A stretch of 13,214 nucleotides of DNA from Flavobacteriaceae bacterium (GTDB lineage: Bacteria; Bacteroidota; Bacteroidia; Flavobacteriales; Flavobacteriaceae), in NCBI GenBank assembly GCA_015493405.1, contig WGDF01000203.1:1-13214 (forward strand), given 5' to 3'. Of this stretch, positions 7,951-13,214 are shown piece after piece (position 1 is the first letter of the stretch; each line of letters opens with the position of its first letter). Both the position numbers and the translations under genes were made by a program. The notes below the pieces were generated by a model that saw nothing but the letters and a program-made list of their open reading frames with translations, was not told the origin of the DNA and ran no database searches.

Positions 7951-7982
7951 AAAGCCCGGCCTATCAAAATAAGTCGGGCTTT
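7951..7982. terminator. Likely bidirectional terminator between convergent genes
   Basis: AAAGCCCG (7951-7958) pairs with CGGGCTTT (7975-7982) around a 16-nt spacer. T runs follow on the plus strand, and on the minus strand through the A run near 7949-7953. It lies between the FAD oxidoreductase and the convergent lipoprotein gene, so it could serve both. Confidence 0.85.
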
Positions 7983-8010
7983 TCCTTAACAATTAACTAA
8001 CTACACAAAT

Positions 8011-8919
8011 TTATAATTTCATATATTTCGTATTGGTTTTGCTGAGCAAATTTCTTTTTATTCTTTTGGCTTTGGGTCTGTATTGGATATAGCCCCGTCC
8101 TTCAAAGCGGTAAATATTATCGGTTACCAGATTATGCAATTCAATAGTTTGATCATCAATGATGCTTAAAGCAAATTTCTCTCTACTGTTGTTCAAATCA
8201 TAATATAAAACCAAATCTTTTTCATCTTGATAAGACGTGTTTAAAACCTCATAAGTACCGGTGTAATCCCAATAGATCGAAGCCAAAGGCAAGTTTGGAT
8301 CAGATTCCGAAGACTCAAAAACATTGGTGTTGCCATCCACATAAAAGGTCAAATGATTTTCTAAAACGAATGGTTCGGAAGGGCTCACCACATCGGCAAA
8401 AACTTTGGACCAAGCCTGATATTCTTGTAAAAAATAAGTGACATTATTATAAAATAATTTGTCATAATCAAAATTTGATTTTTGATAACCTACTAAAATA
8501 TAAGTAACGTCTTCAGCTCTATTATATAAACTTATTTCATTTTGATTTAATTGGCGTACTTCAAAATCATATTGTCCGGCCAAATCATCAACTATACTGA
8601 GGATGCCATTTCTATTATAGACTTGATAGGTGCCGATACGAATTCCAAACCCGTTTCCGGTTTGACCCAAGCCCACCATATTATCATTAGCAAATACTTC
8701 ATAATCGGGCATAAAACTCATTGTAAAAGCTTTGGACATAAAGGAAACATTGCCGGGACCGGTGGCGCGGTCTATATCGACATACCATAAATCATAAGAT
8801 TGTAATAAATCAGTTAGATTCGCGCGGCTGTTATAAGCATCTTCATCATCTCTGTAAGACCAATTACAAGAACTGAGACTTAAGGCTAATAAAATTAATA
8901 TGGTTAATGTTTTTTTCAT
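8011..8919 (-). CDS. Flavobacterial lipoprotein of unknown function
   Basis: This 302-residue protein has a lipoprotein signal peptide: MKK, a hydrophobic core and the lipobox LSLSSC with Cys18. It should be exported and lipid-anchored. The mature part contains NLTDLLQSYDLWYVDIDRATGPG near residues 34-56, VPYTYV-like beta strands and two similar segments with YDLWYVDI-like and IYWDYTGTYEVL patterns. I recognise this as a lipoprotein type common in Flavobacteriia, sometimes labelled nicotinic acid mononucleotide adenylyltransferase in databases; no nucleotidyltransferase HxGH motif is present, so that label is not supported. The function is unknown. The C-terminus is basic (RPKAKRIKRNLLSKTNTKYMKL). 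It is transcribed alone: a terminator for the upstream minus-strand gene precedes it (8977-9004), and it ends at the shared terminator at 7951-7982. Confidence 0.82.
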   Translation of the reverse strand: MKKTLTILILLALSLSSCNWSYRDDEDAYNSRANLTDLLQSYDLWYVDIDRATGPGNVSFMSKAFTMSFMPDYEVFANDNMVGLGQTGNGFGIRIGTYQVYNRNGILSIVDDLAGQYDFEVRQLNQNEISLYNRAEDVTYILVGYQKSNFDYDKLFYNNVTYFLQEYQAWSKVFADVVSPSEPFVLENHLTFYVDGNTNVFESSESDPNLPLASIYWDYTGTYEVLNTSYQDEKDLVLYYDLNNSREKFALSIIDDQTIELHNLVTDNIYRFEGRGYIQYRPKAKRIKRNLLSKTNTKYMKL

Positions 8920-8972
8920 TAATATAATAGGAACAAATAATATGCCAAAGTCAATTTATTTGTAAAGCAAGC

Positions 8973-9004
8973 AAAAAAACAGCCCAATTTGAATTGGACT
9001 GTTT
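8973..9004 (-). terminator. Rho-independent terminator after the DUF4382-like lipoprotein gene
   Basis: On the minus strand, a 13-bp stem with one mismatch pairs 9004-8992 with 8989-8977, leaving a very short loop, and is followed by seven T residues (the A run at 8973-8979 on the plus strand). It lies about 28 bases beyond the stop of the gene at 9032. Confidence 0.88.
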
Positions 9005-9031
9005 GAGTTTATTATGTTTGTTTGTGATACG

Positions 9032-9703
9032 TTAATCATCGTGATCATGTCCTTCGCAATCCATAATATCATCAAAGTTATTTTCGATCATATCTTGTAA
9101 AACGGGGTTGGAAGTATTGTTGATTCTAATCACACCATCAGTATCGACTGTGGCAGTTGCAAAATCTACACCGGAAAATAATGAAGGCAAATCCAATTGT
9201 AAAACAAAAGTTACGGTATGACCTTGTTGGACACTGATACCATTGGGATTTTCTACTTCGTATTCTTGATCGGAAGTTGACGTGAATTCAAATTGATAAG
9301 ACATTCCTGCTACTTCATAAGTTCCGGCAATTTCAATAGAGTTGCCACTCGGCATGACATTGTCTATTTTGACTTTGATTTTTTTGTAAGTCCCCGGTTG
9401 GATATCTACCGGCTGAATGGGTGGTGTGCTGGTACCGGTTAAGACGTCAAAAGTATAAGCACCTTTGTATTTGTAGTCTTGATCGTTACCGTTGTGTTCC
9501 ATTTCAAATTTGACTTTTTTTACACCTACCAGCGCTTTAGTAAAGGTAAAGTTGCCGATGGCTCTGGCTTGTGCATTGCGGTTAGCCGTTGATTTTTCTT
9601 GCATTTTAAAATCTGCTTTGGCATCAGGGCTGCTGTTTTTTTTACAGCTGCTAAAAGTAGCGACTAATGCTAATACGACGAGTAATTTGAATGTTGTTTT
9701 CAT
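9032..9703 (-). CDS. DUF4382-like lipoprotein with a Cys/His/Asp-rich tail
   Basis: This 223-residue protein has a lipoprotein signal peptide with the lipobox FSSC (Cys20) followed by KK. Residues 50-195 look like one beta-sandwich: VGVKKVKFEME at 59-69, GAYTFDVLTGTSTPP at 81-95 and VDIQPGTYKKIKVKID at 99-114. These resemble the DUF4382 pattern, in which a secreted protein has a strand, a threshold-like loop and then G-x-Y-x-x-I/L-x-V. The C-terminus ends DDIMDCEGHDHDD, a possible metal site with one cysteine and two histidines among acidic residues. Function is unknown. It lies 65 bases after the repeat lipoprotein on the same strand, with no -7 promoter element in the gap, so the two are probably cotranscribed. 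A strong terminator follows. The DUF4382 assignment is by pattern only. Confidence 0.8.
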   Translation of the reverse strand: MKTTFKLLVVLALVATFSSCKKNSSPDAKADFKMQEKSTANRNAQARAIGNFTFTKALVGVKKVKFEMEHNGNDQDYKYKGAYTFDVLTGTSTPPIQPVDIQPGTYKKIKVKIDNVMPSGNSIEIAGTYEVAGMSYQFEFTSTSDQEYEVENPNGISVQQGHTVTFVLQLDLPSLFSGVDFATATVDTDGVIRINNTSNPVLQDMIENNFDDIMDCEGHDHDD

Positions 9704-9768
9704 GATTTCTGTTTTTTTAGGGTTTGCATTTAGTGTTTATTATTATTTTTTATCAGGGTGATTTATGA

Positions 9769-10842
9769 CTAAGGACAATGGCTCTTTATTTTCATTTTAT
9801 TGTTGTCGTCCAGTTTTAATTTGACTTTTTTGTCCATACCATCTTGCTTGATTTCTTCTAAATGCCAATTGGCACTAAAATCGGGAATGGCTGTAATATC
9901 AATGGACAAGTAAATGTTGGAACCGGTGCCACTGACTGACCAAGAGCCGTTGGTAATCGTTCCACTATGCGTTACAGCGATATCGCCGTTGGCAAAAAAC
10001 TGCATGGTATATCCGGTATAATTGGATTCTAAATCGATGTCGTGTCTTTCCAATTCATTAATCGTCCAAGCGGGACAACCGGTCAGCACTGCCGTAATTT
10101 GTGACGTGGTGCATGTGTCACAATCGTCATCATCGTGGTCATTGTCATCATCTTCGTCACAAGCATCTTGATTATTCTCAATGGCAGTTTCCAATTCCGA
10201 AATATTATTAACGCTAATCTGTGAGCCGTCATACAAAGTCAAAGCAATAGGGAAATCAAAATTGATCAAATCATTGTCATCTAAATCGTCTAATAATTGG
10301 TGTAATTCTTCATCATTTTGAATATTTACGTTGCGCGTTTGTTCGGTTACCGTATTGTAAACATGTGCCGTAATCGGATAGACGAAATCTATACATTCTA
10401 TATCATCATCCGGTTCGTTTTCGCCGGTTGATTGGGCTACGTAATGGTCAAACTCATGTTGGTTATGAATTGTTACTTCGGTATAATCCGATAAAATGAT
10501 GGTTACGGGAAAGACAATTTCAATACTGTCGGTATCGGTATCGGATGCATCTAAAATATCTTCGACGGTTTGCAAATCATTTTCATCATTAATCGTTACT
10601 TGCTGCCCGTTGACAATTACCGTATAAGGCATTTTGATACTGAAATTATTGGCATGGTCGATAATATTGTCAAAAGAACCATCGTGCAAAGTTGTATTTT
10701 TAATTAGTTTTGCTACGTTTTCCGTTTTAACAAAGCCTTTACTGTCCGGTGCTTTTTCATCAATAACGACTTCTTTACGACAAGACCAACTTGTAAGTAA
10801 TATCAGAATGATGTAAATCGTATATTTGTAAGATTGTTTCAT
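9769..10842 (-). CDS. Lipoprotein with four tandem beta-type repeats, an Asp/His/Cys linker and a lipocalin-like C-terminal region
   Basis: This 357-residue protein has an N-terminal hydrophobic segment and a loose lipobox (TSWSC, Cys21) followed by RKE, so it is probably an exported lipoprotein. Four repeats follow at about 66-99, 106-137, 151-186 and 191-223. Each has the pattern F-x-[YF]-P-[IV]-x-[ILV], a short gap, G-x-x-V-x-I-N-x-E-x-E-L. Residues 226-245 are an acidic linker with DDDNDHDDDD and cysteines at 228, 241 and 244. The last 110 residues carry CPAWTINELE, YTMQFFANGDIAVTHSGTI and GSWSVSGTGSNIYLSIDI, resembling the lipocalin-like fold of secreted Bacteroidota proteins. I do not recognise a named family, and no enzyme motif is seen. 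The acidic runs suggest binding of calcium or another metal, which is inference. It is the first gene of the two-gene lipoprotein unit. No TAnnTTTG box lies upstream, so an alternative sigma factor is possible. Confidence 0.82.
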   Translation of the reverse strand: MKQSYKYTIYIILILLTSWSCRKEVVIDEKAPDSKGFVKTENVAKLIKNTTLHDGSFDNIIDHANNFSIKMPYTVIVNGQQVTINDENDLQTVEDILDASDTDTDSIEIVFPVTIILSDYTEVTIHNQHEFDHYVAQSTGENEPDDDIECIDFVYPITAHVYNTVTEQTRNVNIQNDEELHQLLDDLDDNDLINFDFPIALTLYDGSQISVNNISELETAIENNQDACDEDDDNDHDDDDCDTCTTSQITAVLTGCPAWTINELERHDIDLESNYTGYTMQFFANGDIAVTHSGTITNGSWSVSGTGSNIYLSIDITAIPDFSANWHLEEIKQDGMDKKVKLKLDDNNKMKIKSHCP

Positions 10843-10977
10843 AGTTTTGATTTTCGCTTCTTTACCCTAATAACAACCCTAAACCTGAAATTCCTGAAAA
10901 ATTTGGAAAAAATTTTATTTTTAACTCGTCATTCGCTGAAAATCAATTTTATAAATTATGACATATAGGATACAATC

Positions 10978-11364
10978 AATGTCAGCCCTTTAAGACTTTT
11001 TATGTTTGATTGCCTGACAAATTTTGACTCTCTGTTGTTTTGTGTGGCTAATAATAAATTAGGTTTAAAAATCACATAATACCAATTCTGAATATAAAAT
11101 TGTCCAAAAATAATTTGTTATAATCATGACGATTATCTTTTAAATAATTTCACCCCTATGGGGTTTATGTTTTTAACGTCATAAATTTACTATAAATATA
11201 TCACCCCTACGGGGTTCAATTACGGGGTTCAATGGTATATTTTTATTGTTTTATCTATAAATGTATCACCCCTGCGGGGTTCAATGGTGTGTTTTTATTG
11301 TTTTAGCTATAAATGTATCACAGCCTTACAGGGGTTTACTAAATAAGCCCGAAGGGCTGACATT
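10978..11364. repeat. 13-bp perfect inverted repeat, arms 387 bp apart end to end
   Basis: AATGTCAGCCCTT at 10978-10990 is the exact reverse complement of AAGGGCTGACATT at 11352-11364. The right arm overlaps a local AGCCC-GAA-GGGCT palindrome. The segment between the arms contains the degenerate array. Confidence 0.75.
11143..11340. repeat. Degenerate palindrome array related to the left array
   Basis: Four units carry TCAC-CCCT-like palindromes starting near 11150, 11201, 11266 and 11318. The spacings are 51, 65 and 52 bp. The 65-bp spacing is 52 plus a 13-bp duplication (TACGGGGTTCAAT at 11221-11233 repeats the end of the preceding unit). The unit at 11189-11218 matches the left array core (ACTA, then AAATATATCACCCC, TAC, GGGGTTCA) with a single change. 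The linkers differ from those on the left but resemble each other. The last unit is damaged (CACAGCCTTACAGGGG). Confidence 0.88.
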
Positions 11365-11397
11365 ACTGCAATAAAACAATCAAAACAAAATCTTTAA

Positions 11398-11410
11398 ACC
11401 CCAAAGGGGT
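11398..11410. repeat. Solitary REP-like palindrome
   Basis: ACCCC-AAA-GGGGT is a perfect 5-bp-arm palindrome. Just to its left, at 11345-11361, lies another one, AGCCC-GAA-GGGCT. Both resemble the array palindromes in size and base composition but are not part of the 51-bp period. Confidence 0.6.
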
Positions 11411-11453
11411 GGCCTTATTATTTGTGATATTTTACATATTTAAATCGATATAG

Positions 11454-11489
11454 AGCTCAAATTTTACACTCCATATAAAATTTGAAGCT
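11454..11489. other. AT-rich hairpin of unknown role
   Basis: AGCTCAAATTTTA (11454-11466) pairs with TAAAATTTGAAGCT (11476-11489) with one bulged base and a 9-nt loop. A second, overlapping pairing of TTTTACAC (11462-11469) with GTGTAAAA (11490-11497) is also possible. No T run follows on either strand, so it is a poor terminator. It may be part of an unannotated RNA or an old element end. Confidence 0.5.
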
Positions 11490-11541
11490 GTGTAAAAATC
11501 TTTCAAATAAAATGGGATATATGGAATATTATGAAGTATTG

Positions 11542-11740
11542 TTATTTTATTGAATTATTAGTTCCTGCTCCAATTCCAAATTTCTCAATAAGATTTTCTT
11601 TGCTAACTTTTTTAAAATTTGTTTTACTATACTATCGCTATATTTTTAAGTTGTTTTAAACTTTGATATTCTAGTTTTACAATGCTGGACCATCTAGCAT
11701 CAAATCTTTCTATTTTGCTAATATTTTTAAATAAATTTGA
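11542..11740 (-). pseudogene. Remnant of a Fic-family gene, ends joined by an internal deletion
   Basis: On the minus strand, the frame ending at a stop at 11627 reads SNLFKNISKIERFDARWS, continuing SIVKLEYQSLKQLKNIA. This resembles the N-terminal helical segment of Fic proteins, which typically runs I-x-x-F-x-x-x-W, then L-x-x-L-K-x-I-A-T-I before the inhibitory-like SIGSSTRIEG segment. A second frame ending at the stop at 11542 reads NFKKVSKENLIEKFG, then IGAGTNNSIK, which fits the closing winged-helix-like end of the same family (for example L-V-x-x-x-L-I-x-x-x-G-x-G-x-x-Y-x-L-K). The roughly 300 residues between them, including the catalytic HPFxDGNGR motif, are absent, and the two parts are in different frames. 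No start codon is found in the upstream frame. The assignment comes from remembered family patterns and is moderately secure. Confidence 0.48.
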
Positions 11741-11780
11741 TACGATTTGATACGAAAATATACGATTACAATACGATTTT
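11735..11780. repeat. Four TACGA motifs at 10-11-bp spacing
   Basis: TACGA occurs at 11741, 11751, 11761 and 11772, so the spacing is 10, 10 and 11 bp, about one helical turn each. The first two copies lie in an exact 10-bp tandem repeat (ATTTGATACG at 11735-11744 and 11745-11754). On the minus strand the motif reads TCGTAT and lies just upstream of the Fic-like remnant. On the plus strand it lies about 120-165 bp upstream of the sigma promoter. A protein binding on one face of the helix is a reasonable guess. Confidence 0.6.
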
Positions 11781-11843
11781 TTCAGTGAAAAATAAGAGTG
11801 CGTATTTATACCAAAAATAAATATTTATTGCTTGTAATTATTT

Positions 11844-11879
11844 AATTATCAAATCTTTAACAAATTATCAAACTTTTAA
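11844..11879 (+). repeat. 19-bp-spaced direct repeat upstream of the sigma promoter
   Basis: AATTATCAAATCTTTAA (11844-11860) and AATTATCAAACTTTTAA (11863-11879) differ at two positions and are 19 bp apart. The second copy ends 23 bases before the -7 box at 11903, the normal place for an activator site or -33 region. Confidence 0.5.
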
Positions 11880-11902
11880 TCCATTAGATAAAATTAAATA
11901 CC

Positions 11903-11910
11903 TAATTTTG
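11903..11910 (+). promoter_or_regulatory. Bacteroidota -7 promoter element for the sigma factor operon
   Basis: TAATTTTG followed by C matches TAnnTTTG exactly, with the expected start near 11916 and a leader of about 34 bases before ATG 11950. This suggests housekeeping-type transcription of the sigma gene. A clear -33 TTG is not seen. Confidence 0.65.
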
Positions 11911-11949
11911 CAGTTATAAAATCTTTATGATTACCATCGATTAAATTAT

Positions 11950-12456
11950 ATGTCTAAAAATCTTTGCATAGAAAAAATTTTTGCACAAGTTTTTGAGCGT
12001 TACGCCAAAGATTTGCATGACTTTTTATACTACAAATACGGGCAGCGCGAAGACCTGAATGATGTGGTGCAGGAAGCATTTATCAAATTGTGGAATCAAT
12101 GCAAAAAGGTGCCTTTTGACAAAGCCCGGGCTTTCTTGTTCAAGGTGGCTAAAAACAATATGCTCAACCGGTTTAAGCACGAAAAAGTCGTTTTAAAATA
12201 CCAACAAGAAGCCCCCAAACATAAGAACACCGAAACACCGGAATTCGTTTTGGAAACACACGAATTCTATGAAAAATACCAACAGGCATTAAGTAAATTG
12301 ACCGATGAACAACGTGTGGCTTTCTTACTCAATAAAGTGGAAGGTAAAAAACATCAGGAAATAGCCGATATACTAAATATTACCCGTAAAGTGGTCGAAT
12401 ATCGTATTTATTCGGCTTTTAAAATTATCAAGGCGGAAATCAAAGAATTGAAATAA
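11950..12456 (+). CDS. ECF RNA polymerase sigma factor, FecI-like
   Basis: This 168-residue protein has the two domains of an extracytoplasmic-function sigma factor. Region 2 (about residues 10-80) includes DLHDFLYYKYGQREDLNDVVQ and EAFIKLWNQ, the conserved core-binding helix, followed by the KARAFLFKVAKNNMLNRFKH segment for -10 recognition. Region 4 (about 110-165) has LSKLTDEQRVAFLLNKVEGK and the helix-turn-helix EIADILNITRKVVEYRIYSAF. There is no sigma region 1 or 3. The FecR-type gene 51 bases downstream marks it as a FecI-type factor controlled by an inner-membrane anti-sigma partner. In Bacteroidota such pairs usually regulate a neighbouring SusC/TonB-dependent uptake locus, but none is visible inside this window. 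The promoter at 11903 supports the ATG start. Confidence 0.93.
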   Translation: MSKNLCIEKIFAQVFERYAKDLHDFLYYKYGQREDLNDVVQEAFIKLWNQCKKVPFDKARAFLFKVAKNNMLNRFKHEKVVLKYQQEAPKHKNTETPEFVLETHEFYEKYQQALSKLTDEQRVAFLLNKVEGKKHQEIADILNITRKVVEYRIYSAFKIIKAEIKELK

Positions 12457-12507
12457 TTTCAGGAAAAACACACTTTGAGTTGTTGTATAAAAGAATTAAG
12501 GTATAAA

Positions 12508-13214
12508 ATGGACAAAGATTATCTCATCAAAAAATGGTTAAAGGGCGAATTGACAGAAGCAGAACAAAAAGCTTTTGAACAATTGCCCGATTACGAACTC
12601 AATGTGAAAATTGTAGAAGCGGCAAAACAATTTAAAGCCCCCGAATTTTCACAAGACGCCATATATCATAATCTGAAAGCCCGTTTAGCATCTCAAAAAA
12701 CACCTGTTTATCGACTTAATACTTACCGGTTTTTGTATCGTATTGCCGCTGTTTTAATCATTGCATTAAGCGGATATTTCTTTATCCAATCTCAAAATAT
12801 CGAAGTCAAATCCCAAGCCGGACAACAATTGGTCGTCAACTTACCCGATCAATCGGAAGTAATTTTAAACGCGGCTTCAAGTATTCGTTACAACAAAATT
12901 TTATGGCATTTGAAACGCGGACTTTCTCTGAACGGCGAAGCATTTTTTAAAGTGCAAAAGGGCTCGCAATTTGATGTCAAAACCCTTCAAGGTGTGGTGA
13001 GTGTGGTCGGGACGCAATTTGATGTTAAAAGTCGTCCGAACCTTTTTGAAGTCAAATGTTTTGAAGGGATTGTTCGCGTACAAAGTCAAGGACAAACCCG
13101 CTTATTGACGCGGGGCAAAGCCGTAAAACTCGCCAATCAAGCTTTGATAGCTTTTACCGTTGACCAACCACAACCCGAATGGTTGCAAGGACAAAGCCGT
13201 TTTAACAGCACACC
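12508..13214 (+). CDS. FecR-family anti-sigma factor (3' end beyond the window)
   Basis: The open frame of 235 codons runs to the window end with no stop. The N-terminal cytoplasmic part (MDKDYLIKKWLKGELTEAEQ) resembles the FecR sigma-binding region. One membrane segment lies at about 78-94 (IAAVLIIALSGYFFIQ). The periplasmic part has the FecR pattern: VKSQAGQQLVVNLPDQSEVI at 100-119, LNAASSIRYN at 120-129, LSLNGEAFFKV at 139-149, VVSVVGTQFDVKS at 163-175 and EVKCFEGIVRVQ at 181-192. EWLQGQSRFNSTP at the end matches the W-x(2)-G-x(2)-x-F-x-x-x-P segment that precedes the DUF4974-like domain. FecR proteins hold the partner sigma factor inactive until an outer-membrane receptor signals. The start is ATG 12508; a weak TAAGG lies at 12497-12501. 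Confidence 0.92.
   Translation, partial: MDKDYLIKKWLKGELTEAEQKAFEQLPDYELNVKIVEAAKQFKAPEFSQDAIYHNLKARLASQKTPVYRLNTYRFLYRIAAVLIIALSGYFFIQSQNIEVKSQAGQQLVVNLPDQSEVILNAASSIRYNKILWHLKRGLSLNGEAFFKVQKGSQFDVKTLQGVVSVVGTQFDVKSRPNLFEVKCFEGIVRVQSQGQTRLLTRGKAVKLANQALIAFTVDQPQPEWLQGQSRFNST

Larger units (their letters stand above)
10843..11949. other. 1.1-kb AT-rich intergenic region without an intact gene
   Basis: Between the divergent lipoprotein and sigma factor genes lies DNA with no credible intact coding sequence. It contains the lipoprotein upstream region (10843-10977), half of a 13-bp inverted repeat (10978-10990), AT-rich DNA with nothing recognised (10991-11140), a degenerate palindrome array (about 11143-11340), two further small palindromes (11345-11361 and 11398-11410), an AT-rich hairpin (11454-11489), a gene remnant (11542-11740), phased TACGA motifs (11735-11780), a 19-bp-spaced direct repeat (11844-11879) and the sigma gene promoter. 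The mix of remnants and repeats suggests old insertion and deletion activity. Confidence 0.85.

Noticed and set aside
8011..8919. Nicotinic acid mononucleotide adenylyltransferase label for this lipoprotein
   Set aside because: There is no HxGH nucleotidyltransferase motif, and the protein has a lipoprotein signal peptide, so an exported structural or binding role is more likely.
10980..11018. TGTCAG/CTGACA hairpin
   Set aside because: Only six base pairs with a loop of more than 25 bases; too weak to report as a structure.
12901..13095. 64-codon minus-strand frame
   Set aside because: It is antisense to the FecR periplasmic region, which has clear family motifs.

Overview
The window looks like a chromosomal segment of a low-GC member of the Bacteroidota, most likely a flavobacterium. 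Supporting signs: three upstream regions carry the Bacteroidota -7 promoter element TAnnTTTG followed by C (near 1699, 6472 and 11903). Lipoprotein signal peptides are frequent. An ECF sigma factor is followed directly by a FecR-type anti-sigma factor. Ribosome binding sites are mostly A-rich rather than Shine-Dalgarno-like. No tRNA, rRNA, CRISPR array or transposase gene is visible.

Layout, left to right. Positions 1-342 hold a tandem array of about seven 51-bp units, each with a short GC-rich palindrome. Next come a peptidase-U32 protein (minus strand; likely a tRNA-hydroxylation or related factor), an exported C1B cysteine peptidase of the bleomycin hydrolase/PepC type (plus, with a terminator) and a small DUF2905 membrane protein (plus). 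A tightly packed minus-strand operon follows: CapA-like protein, PlsC-like acyltransferase, then a rhodanese/persulfide-dioxygenase-like fusion. Divergent from it is a GltD/adrenodoxin-reductase-like FAD oxidoreductase (plus), which ends at a likely bidirectional terminator facing a 302-aa lipoprotein gene (minus).

The right third is the more accessory part. Two adjacent minus-strand genes encode exported lipoproteins: one with four tandem beta-type repeats, an Asp/His/Cys-rich linker and a lipocalin-like C-terminal region, the other DUF4382-like with a Cys/His/Asp tail. Upstream lies a 1.1-kb region without an intact gene. It contains a second, degenerate palindrome array with the same 51-52-bp period, an AT-rich hairpin, the two ends of what looks like an internally deleted Fic-family gene, and four TACGA motifs spaced 10-11 bp apart. 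A fecI-like sigma gene and a fecR-like gene (cut by the window end) close the segment.

Functional links visible here are modest. The sigma/anti-sigma pair forms one unit and may control something beyond the right edge, or the divergent lipoprotein pair. The capA-plsC-rhodanese genes are probably cotranscribed but do not form an obvious pathway. The best candidates for something undescribed are the repeat lipoprotein pair and the two matched palindrome arrays. Family names come from motif recognition by eye, not from database searches.
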